Below, piece by piece: positions 52,898-62,506 of a stretch of DNA of 64,000 bases; position 1 is the first letter of the stretch, and each line of letters opens with the position of its first letter. Position numbers and translations under genes: made by a program. The notes beneath the pieces were generated by a model that saw nothing but the letters and a program-made list of their open reading frames with translations, was not told the DNA's origin and did not search any database. The stretch is taken from assembly GCA_041653935.1 (NCBI GenBank), contig JBAZEO010000002.1, positions 62,001 through 126,000 of the forward strand, given 5' to 3'. Origin of the DNA: JAYEHL01 sp041653935. Lineage in GTDB: Bacteria > Chloroflexota > Dehalococcoidia > E44-bin15.

Positions 52898-54166
52898 ATG
52901 GACATAGCTAAGAAATATCTCAAAGGGACAGCGCTAGAAAAGACCGATCCCGAGGTGTGTTCGGCGATACGTCGCGAGGCGGAACGTCAGGTACACAACC
53001 TCGAGTTCATCGCATCCGAGAACCACGCCTCGAAGGCCGTGCTCGAAGCAGCCGGCACCGTGCTCACTGACAAATACGCCGAGGGATATCCCAAGAAACG
53101 CTACTACGGCGGATGCGAAGCAGTAGATATGGCAGAGGATATCGCACGGGAGCGTGTGAAGAAGCTGTATAAAGCTGAGTATGCCAATGTCCAGCCACAC
53201 AGCGGCGCCCAGGCAAACATGGCCTCCTATTTCACCCTGCTCAGTCCCAAAGATACCGTTCTAGCGATGAGCCTGGCTCACGGCGGGCATCTAAGTCACG
53301 GCAGCCCGGTAAATTTTTCAGGTAAGCTATACAATTTCGTCAGCTACGGCGTCAGCCAAGAGACGGAGTGCATAGACTACGACGCAGTCGAAAAGCTGGC
53401 AAAGGAGCACCGCCCCAAGCTGATCGTTGCCGGGGCCAGCGCTTATCCCCGAACAATCGATTTCAAGCGTTTCCGCCAGATCGCCGACCTTGTTGACGCC
53501 AAGTTTATGGTAGATATGGCGCATATAGCAGGATTAGTTGCTGCCGGCGTGCACCCCTCACCGGTTCCGTACTCCACAATAGTCACATCAACCACTCATA
53601 AAACCCTCCGGGGACCACGCGGCGGTTTCATATTATGCAAGCAGGAACTTGGGGCTAAGATAGATTCAGCGGTATTCCCCGGCATGCAGGGCGGACCTCT
53701 CATGCATATCATTGCTGCCAAAGCGGTGTGCTTCGGTGAGGCATTAAAACCTGAATTCATTGCATATCAAAAGGCCATCGTAGAGAATGCCAAAGCGATG
53801 GCGGACGAGTTCAAGAAAGGCGGGCTGAGGCTCGTCTCCGGCGGAACGGACAACCATCTCATGCTTGTAGACCTCACTCCGATCAGCATTACCGGCAAGG
53901 AGGCCGAGGAAGCCCTCGATTCCGTCAGGATAACTGTTAACCGCAACGCCATCCCCTTCGACACCAAACCACCCAGGGTTGCAAGCGGTATAAGGATCGG
54001 CACACCGGCGGTAACCAGCCGCGGGCTTGATACATCCGAGGTAAGAAAAGTAGCTAAACTTATCATAAGGGTGTTGACCAACATCGGCAACGATAGCATC
54101 TACAGGGAAGTGCGTGATACTGTGGATGACATTACGAGCCGGTTCCCTGTGCCTGGGCTGAGTTAG
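52898..54166 (+). CDS. glyA: Serine hydroxymethyltransferase
   Basis: The 422-residue enzyme has the family motifs: IASENHASKAV, GYPKKRYYGGCEAVD, NVQPHSGAQAN, VDMAHIAGL, and the PLP lysine in STTHKTLRGPRGG. It interconverts serine and glycine with tetrahydrofolate, the main source of one-carbon units, which panB also uses. GAGGA lies seven bases before the ATG. Confidence 0.98.
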   Translation: MDIAKKYLKGTALEKTDPEVCSAIRREAERQVHNLEFIASENHASKAVLEAAGTVLTDKYAEGYPKKRYYGGCEAVDMAEDIARERVKKLYKAEYANVQPHSGAQANMASYFTLLSPKDTVLAMSLAHGGHLSHGSPVNFSGKLYNFVSYGVSQETECIDYDAVEKLAKEHRPKLIVAGASAYPRTIDFKRFRQIADLVDAKFMVDMAHIAGLVAAGVHPSPVPYSTIVTSTTHKTLRGPRGGFILCKQELGAKIDSAVFPGMQGGPLMHIIAAKAVCFGEALKPEFIAYQKAIVENAKAMADEFKKGGLRLVSGGTDNHLMLVDLTPISITGKEAEEALDSVRITVNRNAIPFDTKPPRVASGIRIGTPAVTSRGLDTSEVRKVAKLIIRVLTNIGNDSIYREVRDTVDDITSRFPVPGLS

Positions 54167-54195
54167 TTGTGGCTATAATATTTTCATGCTATAAT
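54167..54195 (+). promoter_or_regulatory. Putative promoter of rpsF-ssb-rpsR
   Basis: TTGTGG (54167) and TATAAT (54190) are 17 bases apart. Confidence 0.5.
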
Positions 54196-54233
54196 CCAAT
54201 GCGTTAAGGCTAGAAAATCTGGAGGTAATTGTA

Positions 54234-54521
54234 TTGCACGACTACGAACTCGTGGTTATAGTTAATCCGTCAGTTGCTGATGACGATGTTCCTACAACAT
54301 TAGAAAAGCTGAAGACTTTCGTAACTGATCGCGGCGGCGCTGTTGCCGAGGTGAATCAGTGGGGACGTAAGAAACTGGCATACACCATAAAGAAATGCAC
54401 CGAAGGGAATTACGCCCTCATTAAATTTAATTTTGATCCTAAACTGGCCACTGAACTTGAGGCAAGCCTGAAATTATCGGATGACATCATCCGTCATATC
54501 CTGGTTAGATTAGACGCCTAA
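54234..54521 (+). CDS. rpsF: 30S ribosomal protein S6
   Basis: The 95-residue protein (HDYELVVIVNPSVADDD; NQWGRKKLAYTIKKCTEGNYALIKF) matches S6, which binds S18 on the platform of the small subunit. The start is TTG, with GGAGG eight bases upstream. It leads the conserved rpsF-ssb-rpsR group. Confidence 0.95.
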   Translation: MHDYELVVIVNPSVADDDVPTTLEKLKTFVTDRGGAVAEVNQWGRKKLAYTIKKCTEGNYALIKFNFDPKLATELEASLKLSDDIIRHILVRLDA

Positions 54522-54535
54522 CGGAAGGAGTAAGA

Positions 54536-54937
54536 ATGGCAAGCCTTAACAAGGTTATGATCATCGGCAATCTCGGCGCTGATCCCGAGATGCGCTTTAC
54601 CCCCAGTGGAAGTCCAGTAACATCCTTCCGGATAGCGAGCTCGCGAACGTTCACAACCCCTGAGGGAGAGAAAAAGCAGGAGACAGAATGGTTTACTGTT
54701 GTAGCCTGGAGCAAGCTCGCTGAGCTATGTAACCAGTTCCTCAGCAAAGGCCGGATGGCATATGTTGAGGGAAGACTTAAGACCCGTTCATGGGACGATA
54801 AAGAGGGAGTAAAGCATTATAAAACTGAGGTCATCGCGAGCCAAGTTATCTTCCTTGATCGTTCAGGAGCAGCACCGCTTCCAGAGGAAGCTGCGGAGGG
54901 TGGGGAAGAAGTCCCGCCAGAAGAACTTCCATTTTAA
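54536..54937 (+). CDS. ssb: Single-stranded DNA-binding protein
   Basis: The 133-residue protein has the OB fold (LNKVMIIGNLGADPEMRFTPSG, TEWFTVVAWSKLAELCNQFLSKG) and an acidic tail ending in EELPF, the peptide that binds partner proteins. It coats single-stranded DNA. A strong ribosome site, GGAAGGAG, precedes the ATG. It lies between rpsF and rpsR. Confidence 0.97.
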   Translation: MASLNKVMIIGNLGADPEMRFTPSGSPVTSFRIASSRTFTTPEGEKKQETEWFTVVAWSKLAELCNQFLSKGRMAYVEGRLKTRSWDDKEGVKHYKTEVIASQVIFLDRSGAAPLPEEAAEGGEEVPPEELPF

Positions 54938-54959
54938 CTAATTTAGAGAGGAATAAGAG

Positions 54960-55283
54960 ATGCCGGGAAGGAAGCCAACTCGACCAACATCAAAAACTAA
55001 AGGGGGAAGGGACGTAAGGGGCAAGTCCCGCAAATTCGTACCCAAGCGTAAGGTATGTACCTTCTGCGCTCAGCATATTGCCGTAATAGATTACAAGGAC
55101 GTACCAATGCTTCAGCGCTATATTTCAGACCGAGGCAAGATAGAACCCAGACGCCGCACGGGCACATGCGCCAGACATCAGCGTACATTAGCTGAAGCAA
55201 TAAAACGAGCGCGACACATCGCCCTGCTGCCTTTTACTGAAGACCATATTCGCGAGTCCGGCAGAGGGAACATGCGGGATTAG
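54960..55283 (+). CDS. rpsR: 30S ribosomal protein S18
   Basis: The 107-residue protein contains the S18 core (DYKDVPMLQRYISDRGKIEPRRRTGTCARHQRTLAEAIKRARHIALLPF). It is longer than most S18 proteins: a basic N-terminal extension of about 25 residues precedes a CTFC pair, and about 14 residues follow the core. The CxxC and a further Cys suggest a zinc-binding form. rplI does not follow it. Confidence 0.94.
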   Translation: MPGRKPTRPTSKTKGGRDVRGKSRKFVPKRKVCTFCAQHIAVIDYKDVPMLQRYISDRGKIEPRRRTGTCARHQRTLAEAIKRARHIALLPFTEDHIRESGRGNMRD

Positions 55284-55369
55284 ACAATTCCCCGATAATT
55301 ATATGCTCCTAACGAGCTCCGTGGTCGCCTTGACCGTTATTAATAAGTCATTGTAGGAATTGTAAGACG

Positions 55370-56371
55370 ATGGCAAAAAAGGGAAAAGAGCAGCAGAAAC
55401 AGGTTGCCTCCAAGCATGTAACTACGCGCCGTTTGGCGCGCTGGCAGAGGGAGAAACGCCGACAGCGAATCACATTTTTATCCGGGGTCGTTATAATCGT
55501 AATAGTGCTTGGAATTATTGCTGGCGGAGTTCTCGCTACCCGCTCCAGCGACTGGCTCAGTAAAGTGCAAACCGATTCGGGCATGATAACCATCAAAAAA
55601 GCGGATTACGCGGATGAATTGAAGCTCTTTCAGGTGGGCATGTATAATTCCTCAGCGATGACCAATGAGTCCCCACTGCTTATTATTGAAGATAGATACC
55701 TGGTCAAGGACAAAACAGAAGAAGTCGGGGTGACTGTCTCCAAAACCGAGATCGATAACATACTACTGTCTATTTTTGGCATGGAGAACAAATCCATATC
55801 AGATCAAGATTTCCAGCAAGCATATCAGAATACACTTGGTAATTGGAGTATCTCCGATGAGGAGTTCCGAGATATAATAGGAACCCAACTGCTAAATACG
55901 AAGCTACAAGAATATTTCGTCAACCAAACACCCACATCCGGCGAACAGGCTGCAATAGAAAGTTTTATTGTCTACAACGAAAGCGATGCCAACAACATAA
56001 TGCTGCTGTGGCGTGGCGGTATGGAATTTACAGCACTCAGTGCGGAATACAGTGATTATAGCCAATCTGGCTGGGTTGCAGTAGATGCCCTCGATGAATC
56101 TATAAAAAACGTCGTGTCTACAATTGAGATAGGGAACGTAAGCGACCCTATCATTATTGGTAATGCAAGCGATGAAACATCAATAGTATACTACTATGTC
56201 CTTAAAGTCTTGGAACGGAAAGACGATGTAATTTCTGACAGCATGAGACAGCAATGGGGTTATAATGAATTTGATACCTGGTACAACGAAGCGTATGCAA
56301 CCAGTGTAGAACGCAATCCCAAACTCGATCTAAGTGAAGTATATGCCTGGGCTATCGAACAGCTAAGCTAA
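55370..56371 (+). CDS. SurA-like membrane-anchored chaperone-type protein
   Basis: The 333-residue protein has a very basic cytoplasmic N-terminus, one membrane helix (VVIIVIVLGIIAGGVLA, about residues 40-58) and an outer domain. Residues about 75-190 resemble the SurA N-terminal chaperone domain. The 200-285 segment looks like a degenerate PpiC-type rotamase domain (FTALSAEYSDYSQSGWV, GNVSDPI). It may help fold exported proteins. Whether it has isomerase activity is unclear. It lies between rpsR and hom. Confidence 0.7.
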   Translation: MAKKGKEQQKQVASKHVTTRRLARWQREKRRQRITFLSGVVIIVIVLGIIAGGVLATRSSDWLSKVQTDSGMITIKKADYADELKLFQVGMYNSSAMTNESPLLIIEDRYLVKDKTEEVGVTVSKTEIDNILLSIFGMENKSISDQDFQQAYQNTLGNWSISDEEFRDIIGTQLLNTKLQEYFVNQTPTSGEQAAIESFIVYNESDANNIMLLWRGGMEFTALSAEYSDYSQSGWVAVDALDESIKNVVSTIEIGNVSDPIIIGNASDETSIVYYYVLKVLERKDDVISDSMRQQWGYNEFDTWYNEAYATSVERNPKLDLSEVYAWAIEQLS

Positions 56372-56386
56372 CGGAGGATACTGAGG

Positions 56387-57685
56387 TTGGGTAAGAAGAG
56401 CGTAATCGGTATCGGTATCCTTGGATACGGGGTTATAGGCAGTGGTGTGACCAAGATACTCCTTGAGAAGGCCAAGGCGCTTTCATCACAGGCTGGGTGC
56501 AAGCTAGAGATTATACGTATTCTCGAAAAAGACACCTCTAAGATCAAATCCGCCAAGATCGATAAGTCTCTCTTTACCCAAAATGCCGCCGATATTCTCA
56601 ATGATACGAACATCGACATCGTCATTGAAGTAATGGGCGGAGAACATCCTGCGGCAGACTTCATTAAGAAAGCCCTCGGCAAGGGAAAACATGTCGTAAC
56701 ATCCAACAAAGAGGTCATGGCAAAACACTTCCCTGAGTTCCTGTCCGCGGCGCAGGAAAAAGGTGTCGATATCATGTACGAAGCCACCGTCGGGGGCGGA
56801 ATACCATTAATAGCGCCATTCAAACAGGACCTGCTGGCTAACAATATATCTGCGATACACTGCATCATCAATGGCACCACTAACTACATTCTTACACGCA
56901 TGTCCTCCGAACAGATCGATTTCAAGACAGCTTTAAAGCAGGCGCAGAAGCTGGGCTACGCCGAGCCTAATCCTAAGAACGACATCGAGGGCGTAGATGC
57001 CGCCTATAAACTCGCGATACTGGCAACACTGGCATTCCGTGTAAAGATAAAACCGGAAGACATATATCATGAAGGAATCTCCCGCCTCACAGCCAGCGAT
57101 TTCCGATACGCTAACGAGCTTGGTTACGAAATAAAGCTCCTTGCAATAGCCAAGGCACAGAAGGACTCAATCGAAGTTCGCGTACACCCTGTATTTCTAC
57201 CACAAGAACTTCTTCTCGCCAAGGTTGACGGGGTTTACAACGCCGTGCAAGTTGAGGGGGATTTAGTAGGACGAGTACTGTTCTACGGACAGGGCGCCGG
57301 TGCCACCCCTACCTCAAGCGCCATCCTCGCCGACGTCATTGATGTGGCGCAACGCATTAACAGAGGCATCAGACTGACGCCAACATTACGCCTTGATCCG
57401 AAGAAGAAGATCAGGCCCATGTCGGAAATAGAGACCAGGTACTACCTCAGAATGAACGCCGTAGATCGCCCCGGCGTGCTCGCCAAGATCGCCAAAGCGC
57501 TTGCCGACAACAATGTCAGCATTTCTTCCGTAATTCAGAAGGAAAGCGACATATCCAAGAAAGCCGCCGAGATCGTTCTCATGACTTATCCGGCGAAGGA
57601 GCAAGCCATGCAGGACGCCATGGCCAAGATATCACGCCTCGATGTGATAAAAGAGATCTCCAACTTCGTCAGGGTCGAAGACTAA
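56387..57685 (+). CDS. hom: Homoserine dehydrogenase
   Basis: The 432-residue enzyme starts with TTG after GGAGG. It has the NAD(P)-binding motif (GILGYGVIGSGV), the catalytic domain (IINGTTNYILTRMS, GYAEPNPKNDIEGVDAAYKLAILA) and a C-terminal ACT domain (VDRPGVLAKIAKALADNNVSISS) for feedback control. It makes homoserine for threonine and methionine. It is 15 bases after the SurA-like gene. Confidence 0.97.
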   Translation: MGKKSVIGIGILGYGVIGSGVTKILLEKAKALSSQAGCKLEIIRILEKDTSKIKSAKIDKSLFTQNAADILNDTNIDIVIEVMGGEHPAADFIKKALGKGKHVVTSNKEVMAKHFPEFLSAAQEKGVDIMYEATVGGGIPLIAPFKQDLLANNISAIHCIINGTTNYILTRMSSEQIDFKTALKQAQKLGYAEPNPKNDIEGVDAAYKLAILATLAFRVKIKPEDIYHEGISRLTASDFRYANELGYEIKLLAIAKAQKDSIEVRVHPVFLPQELLLAKVDGVYNAVQVEGDLVGRVLFYGQGAGATPTSSAILADVIDVAQRINRGIRLTPTLRLDPKKKIRPMSEIETRYYLRMNAVDRPGVLAKIAKALADNNVSISSVIQKESDISKKAAEIVLMTYPAKEQAMQDAMAKISRLDVIKEISNFVRVED

Positions 57686-57745
57686 ACGATAGAATATCGG
57701 GAGACCCGCGATGAACTATCCGCTCCCGACTCCGGCTGCATACAA

Positions 57746-58375
57746 ATGGAAAAAGTAAAATCAGTCAAACCACACGACACACGTATACTATTCGGCTACC
57801 AGGGTCGAGACTACAAATTCATGAGCTTTATAGCCAACAAGACGGATAACGCTTTGTACTTCCGCCTTTACAGAAAACAGATAGCACCCGATATAACGGA
57901 GGAATCGGACATCATCCGCATACAGCTTCCCGACTCCGAGCCGGAATCATTTGAAGGCGGCAGGCTATCGGTTATGGATGACAGATTGACCCAATCCAAA
58001 ATCATTAAACGCATACGGCATTCCGCAAACGGCGATCCGCTGGCCCAAGCCGGTGCAAATATCACAATACTAGCTGTGGCTCCGGAGCATCCATCCAAGA
58101 TGGTTGATATAAACGGCCGCGATCCACTAGACATCCATTTTGCGCTCGGAGGCGATGTGCAGCCGTTTGTGGTAAACTTTATCGTACATAGAAAGAGCTG
58201 TTCGGAGCTGCCGCTAGCGAATGCTAACGATTTAATGGGCGGGCGTTTTATACAATGCAAATTCGAGGATATGGATTTCGACCTTCTTATAACGATGTCA
58301 AAGGTTGAAACTGATGCAGACGACGGCAAAGTGAACTGGCCTCCGCATTCAGTAGTACTAAAAAGGTTGGGATAA
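57746..58375 (+). CDS. Hypothetical protein between hom and thrC
   Basis: The 209-residue protein is soluble and rich in beta strands. It has no signal peptide, membrane helix or motif I recognise. It starts at ATG 57746 with no clear ribosome site and ends just six bases before thrC, so it is part of the threonine operon. A role in the pathway, such as the missing homoserine kinase, cannot be supported: no GHMP or other kinase motif is present. Confidence 0.6.
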   Translation: MEKVKSVKPHDTRILFGYQGRDYKFMSFIANKTDNALYFRLYRKQIAPDITEESDIIRIQLPDSEPESFEGGRLSVMDDRLTQSKIIKRIRHSANGDPLAQAGANITILAVAPEHPSKMVDINGRDPLDIHFALGGDVQPFVVNFIVHRKSCSELPLANANDLMGGRFIQCKFEDMDFDLLITMSKVETDADDGKVNWPPHSVVLKRLG

Positions 58376-58380
58376 TAGCA

Positions 58381-59433
58381 ATGAAAACGGGCGTTCTAGA
58401 GAGATACCGCGAATATCTGCCGATCACTTCAAAAACTCCTATGATAACGCTGGGCGAAGGCGATACGCCCCTGGTACGCTCACGATCGATCGAGAAGAAA
58501 CTGGGCTGTAAGCTTTACTTCAAGCTTGAGGGGTGCAATCCCACCGGTTCATTCAAGGATCGCGGCATGGTCATGGCCGTGGCCAAGGCCGTCGAAGAGA
58601 AGAGCAAAGCCATCATCTGCGCATCGACGGGTAACACCAGCGCCTCAGCAGCAGCCTTCGGGGCCAGATTCGGACTAAAGACTATCGTCATCATCCCGGA
58701 AGGCAAAATCGCACTGGGCAAGCTGGCGCAGGCCCTGATACATGGCGCACAGCTTCTCGCTATCGAGGGCAACTTCGATCAGGCGCTCAACATAGTGCGC
58801 GACCTGAGCAAAAAGCACCCCATAACGCTGGTGAACTCCGTCAACCCATTCCGCATCGAGGGACAGAAGACCGGATCGTTCGAGATTATCGATGTGCTGG
58901 GCGATGCGCCAGACTATCACTTTATACCTGTCGGAAATGCCGGCAACATCACCGCCTATTGGAAGGGATACAAAGAATATTACGACGCCGGTAAATCCAC
59001 CAGGAAACCAAAGATGATGGGTTTCCAGGCCGCCGGAGCCGCTCCCATCGTGTATAACAAGATCATCGAGAAGCCGGAGACGATAGCGACCGCGATCCGC
59101 ATCGGCAACCCTGCAAGCTGGAAAAGTGCTACTAACGCCCGGGATGAATCCGGTGGTATAATTGACGCAGTAACCGACGAAGAGATACTCGCTGCCTACC
59201 GCCTTCTGGCACAGGAAGAGGGCGTTTTCGGAGAGCCGGCATCCGCCGCATCCGTAGCTGGTCTGATAAAAGCGACCAAAGGCGGCCTGAGTTTAAAAGG
59301 AAAAACAGCGGTGGCCATCATCACCGGTAACGGCCTTAAGGATCCGGATACGGCTATAAAGTGCGCCAATCCGCCAAAGCCCGTGCCGGCAAATATGGCT
59401 GCGATCGAGCAAGCTCTGGGCCTGGGGGGATAG
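58381..59433 (+). CDS. thrC: Threonine synthase
   Basis: The 350-residue enzyme has the PLP lysine in GSFKDRGM, the STGNTSASAAAFGARFG loop and the glycine-rich GNAGNITAYWKGY. It converts O-phosphohomoserine to threonine. It follows hom and an unknown gene; homoserine kinase is not in this window. The next gene starts immediately after its stop. Confidence 0.96.
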   Translation: MKTGVLERYREYLPITSKTPMITLGEGDTPLVRSRSIEKKLGCKLYFKLEGCNPTGSFKDRGMVMAVAKAVEEKSKAIICASTGNTSASAAAFGARFGLKTIVIIPEGKIALGKLAQALIHGAQLLAIEGNFDQALNIVRDLSKKHPITLVNSVNPFRIEGQKTGSFEIIDVLGDAPDYHFIPVGNAGNITAYWKGYKEYYDAGKSTRKPKMMGFQAAGAAPIVYNKIIEKPETIATAIRIGNPASWKSATNARDESGGIIDAVTDEEILAAYRLLAQEEGVFGEPASAASVAGLIKATKGGLSLKGKTAVAIITGNGLKDPDTAIKCANPPKPVPANMAAIEQALGLGG

Positions 59434-60399
59434 ATGTATTACGCCAAGGTAATCGTAAATCCCATGTCGCGGGGGGGAGCCACGGGCAAAACGTGGCCCA
59501 TTATTAACAAGCTGCTCGGAACCACAGGACTTCCCTTCGACTACGAGTTTATCTCTGCTCCTGGACAAGGAATTGAGCTTTCCAGACAGGCTGTCGAAAA
59601 AGGATATAACCTTGTTATCGCCGTCGGCGGCGACGGGACGGTGAACGAGGTGGCCAACGGACTGATGGATGAACACGGCAAAGGCAGGGCCACCTTGGGT
59701 GTCATCGCCGCGGGAACGCAGAACGACATCGCCCGCATGCTAGGCATACCGAGGGATTACCTGAGAGCCTGCCAGCTCTTCAGACAGTTCGAAAAGGTCA
59801 GTATCGATATCGGAGCTGTAGAATATACCCTTCGTAATGAGGTAAGAAGCCGCTATTATATCAACACCGCAGGCATCGGGTTTGTATCCGATGTCATTGA
59901 AGGTTCCATACCCCACACCAGGCTCAAAGTCATCGGCGGTAGTGTACCTTATGCTATAGGAGTAATTCCAAAGGTATTGGATTACCACAATAAAGACTTA
60001 TTAATCTGCATCGACGGTGAAAAACGACAGGAACGCGACTTCAGCGTTGTAGTTAATAACGGACGCTACCTTGGCGGAGGAAGGACATTCCCCAATGCAA
60101 CGCCATATGATGGGCTGCTGGATGTAGCGGTAATTGGAAACCTCAGTAAGTTAGAAGCATTGTTAAACTTCCCCCTGTTCTTTACCGGCACCTATTCCGA
60201 TCCGCAGAAGATTAAATTCCAGAAAGCGAGGAGTATTATAGTCGATTCCCCGCAGAGGCTCCCGATACAGATCGATGGCGAGATAGTCGGACGAACGCCG
60301 GCGGTATTCCGGATAATACCATCCGCTTTGGAGGTCGCAGCCCTAATCCTCCAAACCCAGGTGAAATCCCAAAGAGAAACGACTCACGGGACAGCCTGA
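59434..60399 (+). CDS. Diacylglycerol kinase-family lipid kinase, copy 1
   Basis: The 321-residue protein has the DAGK catalytic motif AVGGDGTVNEVANGL, the NPMSRGGATGK nucleotide loop and the C-terminal beta domain (NGRYLGGGRTFPNATPYDGLLDV). It is expected to phosphorylate a lipid or sphingosine-like substrate at the membrane. Its stop overlaps by one base with the start of a paralog (TGATG), so the two are translated together. The start follows thrC with no gap. Confidence 0.92.
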   Translation: MYYAKVIVNPMSRGGATGKTWPIINKLLGTTGLPFDYEFISAPGQGIELSRQAVEKGYNLVIAVGGDGTVNEVANGLMDEHGKGRATLGVIAAGTQNDIARMLGIPRDYLRACQLFRQFEKVSIDIGAVEYTLRNEVRSRYYINTAGIGFVSDVIEGSIPHTRLKVIGGSVPYAIGVIPKVLDYHNKDLLICIDGEKRQERDFSVVVNNGRYLGGGRTFPNATPYDGLLDVAVIGNLSKLEALLNFPLFFTGTYSDPQKIKFQKARSIIVDSPQRLPIQIDGEIVGRTPAVFRIIPSALEVAALILQTQVKSQRETTHGTA

Positions 60400-61355
60400 T
60401 GACCGACGTGCAACACCACGCCGGACTTGTTTCTATCCTTCGCACAAAGGTAATAGTAAATCCCGCCGCCAGAGGCGGCAAAACAGCCAGGCAATGGCCG
60501 TTCATCAGCGAACTGCTCAAGCAAAATGACATCACTTTCGATCACGCTTTCACCGAAGGGCCGGGACACGGCATCGTCCTGGCGAAAGAGGCGGTGAACG
60601 CAGATTATGAAGTGGTTGTAGCAGTCGGGGGCGACGGCACCGTGAACGAAGTTGTTAACGGAATCATCGATAAGGATGGAAAGGGCAGAGCGACTCTGGG
60701 AATTATCTGCACCGGCACCGGCAGAGACTGTATTCGAAGCCTGAATATACCGTATGATTTCAGCAAGGCTTGTAAAGTGCTTGCAAATCGCAACTGCGTC
60801 GATATCGACCTCGGCCGCGCTGAATATATAAGCGACGGCCGCAAGGATCGGCGCTACTATATAAATACGGCGGGACTCGGATTCCCTGCCGCTGTAGCCG
60901 AGCGGACCAGGCGTCTCAAAAAAATGGGCGGAACGATACCGTTCCTGATAGCTTTCGCCACGGTATTTGCCACGTACAAAGCTAAAAATATCGTGATCAA
61001 TATAGATGGACAGATACGGCAAGAGCGAAACCTGCTCATTGCGGTAAACAACGGGCGTTACTTCGGCGGCGGCATGAAGATCGCCCCCGATGCGGATACT
61101 TGCGACGGGCTATTGGACATCGTCACTGTAAGAGACGTGAATAAATTGAAACTGCTGTATAACTTCCCCAGGCTGTATAAGGGAACACATGTTATGCATC
61201 CCAGAGTCAGTACATATCAAGCGAAGACCGTCGATGTACAAACGTCCGAGAAGTTGCTCCTGCAGCTGGATGGCGAGGTTGTAGGAGAAGCCCCTGCCGG
61301 TTTTAGTATAATACCATCAGCCCTGAGAGTGATATCAGGAGGTTTGCATGGTTAA
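60399..61355 (+). CDS. Diacylglycerol kinase-family lipid kinase, copy 2
   Basis: The 318-residue protein is a paralog of the upstream gene, with the same layout: NPAARGGKTARQ, AVGGDGTVNEVVNGI and NGRYFGGGMKIAPDADTCDGLLDI. The substrate is unknown. Two tandem members suggest different lipid substrates or a two-part enzyme. It overlaps the flavin reductase gene by eight bases. Confidence 0.92.
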   Translation: MTDVQHHAGLVSILRTKVIVNPAARGGKTARQWPFISELLKQNDITFDHAFTEGPGHGIVLAKEAVNADYEVVVAVGGDGTVNEVVNGIIDKDGKGRATLGIICTGTGRDCIRSLNIPYDFSKACKVLANRNCVDIDLGRAEYISDGRKDRRYYINTAGLGFPAAVAERTRRLKKMGGTIPFLIAFATVFATYKAKNIVINIDGQIRQERNLLIAVNNGRYFGGGMKIAPDADTCDGLLDIVTVRDVNKLKLLYNFPRLYKGTHVMHPRVSTYQAKTVDVQTSEKLLLQLDGEVVGEAPAGFSIIPSALRVISGGLHG

Positions 61356-61914
61356 GTCTAGTATATCTGGATGTGGTAATTTCTATCATCACTACCCGAG
61401 CCACGCAGCCGTTATAACGGCGCAATTCGAGGGCAAGAAGGGAATCATGGCCGCCGCATGGCACGCGCCCATTTCTCGTACTCCGCCGCTATTCGGCATC
61501 TCGCTGGCGCCAAAACGCTACACATACAAGCTGATCGAAAAAGCGAAGGAGTTCGCCATAAATTTCTTATCTTTCGACAAAGCAGAGTTACTGGTATCGG
61601 TGGGAAGTGTATCAGGAGCCGAGGTGGATAAGTACAAGAAGTTCGGAATCAAAACGGAAAAGCCTATTAAAACGACTGCGCCGATCCTCAATGATGCCTA
61701 TGCCACATACGAATGTCGTTTGATCGACAGCAGGAAGTGCGGCGACCACATCTGGATAATAGGCAAGGTAGTTGCCACACATTTCGATAAGGCGCTCTTC
61801 ACAAGCGATGAAACAATCGACCTGAACCGCGTATCCCCCATTCTCTATATGGGAGCCGACAGATACACGATTCCATCGGGCGCTGACGTTAAGGTAATCG
61901 AGCGCGGCAGATAG
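61348..61914 (+). CDS. Flavin reductase-family protein
   Basis: The 188-residue protein matches the FMN-binding split-barrel family (YHHYPSHAAVITAQFEGKKGIMAAAWHAPISRTPPLFGISLAPKR). It should bind FMN and act as a flavin reductase or related enzyme in the cytoplasm. It overlaps the lipid kinase gene upstream. The partner is not known. Confidence 0.88.
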   Translation: MVKSSISGCGNFYHHYPSHAAVITAQFEGKKGIMAAAWHAPISRTPPLFGISLAPKRYTYKLIEKAKEFAINFLSFDKAELLVSVGSVSGAEVDKYKKFGIKTEKPIKTTAPILNDAYATYECRLIDSRKCGDHIWIIGKVVATHFDKALFTSDETIDLNRVSPILYMGADRYTIPSGADVKVIERGR

Positions 61915-61936
61915 AATGAAACAAGGAGCATCGAGT

Positions 61937-62491
61937 ATGATAGACCAAGATAAGATTAAGAGAGCGGTTCATGACATACTAGTAGCCATAGGCGAGGACC
62001 CCTCCCGCGAAGGGATCAGGGAAACCCCCCGGCGCATAGCCGAGATGTACACCGAGGTCTTTCGGGGAATGAAAGAGGACCCCAGGGAAGTACTCAGCGT
62101 CGGCTTCGAGGAAGGCCACAACGAGATGGTCATACTCAAGGATATACCGTTCTATTCTATCTGCGAGCACCACCTGCTGCCGTTCTACGGCATGGCGCAC
62201 ATAGGATACATCCCCAAGGGGCGCGTCGTGGGCGCATCCAAGCTGGGACGCGTCGTCGAGATACTGGCCAAGCGCCCTCAGCTGCAGGAACGGCTCACCA
62301 CCCAGATAGCCAATACTATCGTCGAGGCTTTACAGCCGCAGGGAGTAGCAGTGGTCATTGAGGCCGAGCATATGTGCATGACCATGCGCGGGGTTAAGCA
62401 GCCCGGATCAAACATCGTAACATCAGCTATGCGAGGCAGCTTCCGAACGAAGGCGGTCACTCGCGCCGAGTTCCTGTCGCTGATAAAGTGA
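61937..62491 (+). CDS. folE: GTP cyclohydrolase I
   Basis: The start is placed at ATG 61937, with AAGGAG upstream; an earlier ATG at 61916 would place that site inside the gene. The 184-residue enzyme has the zinc residues in CEHHLLPFYGMAHIGY, and HMCMTMRGVKQPGS. It converts GTP to dihydroneopterin triphosphate for folate or pterin synthesis. It follows the flavin reductase gene. Confidence 0.97.
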   Translation: MIDQDKIKRAVHDILVAIGEDPSREGIRETPRRIAEMYTEVFRGMKEDPREVLSVGFEEGHNEMVILKDIPFYSICEHHLLPFYGMAHIGYIPKGRVVGASKLGRVVEILAKRPQLQERLTTQIANTIVEALQPQGVAVVIEAEHMCMTMRGVKQPGSNIVTSAMRGSFRTKAVTRAEFLSLIK

Positions 62492-62506
62492 CGCTACTTT
62501 CTGGAG

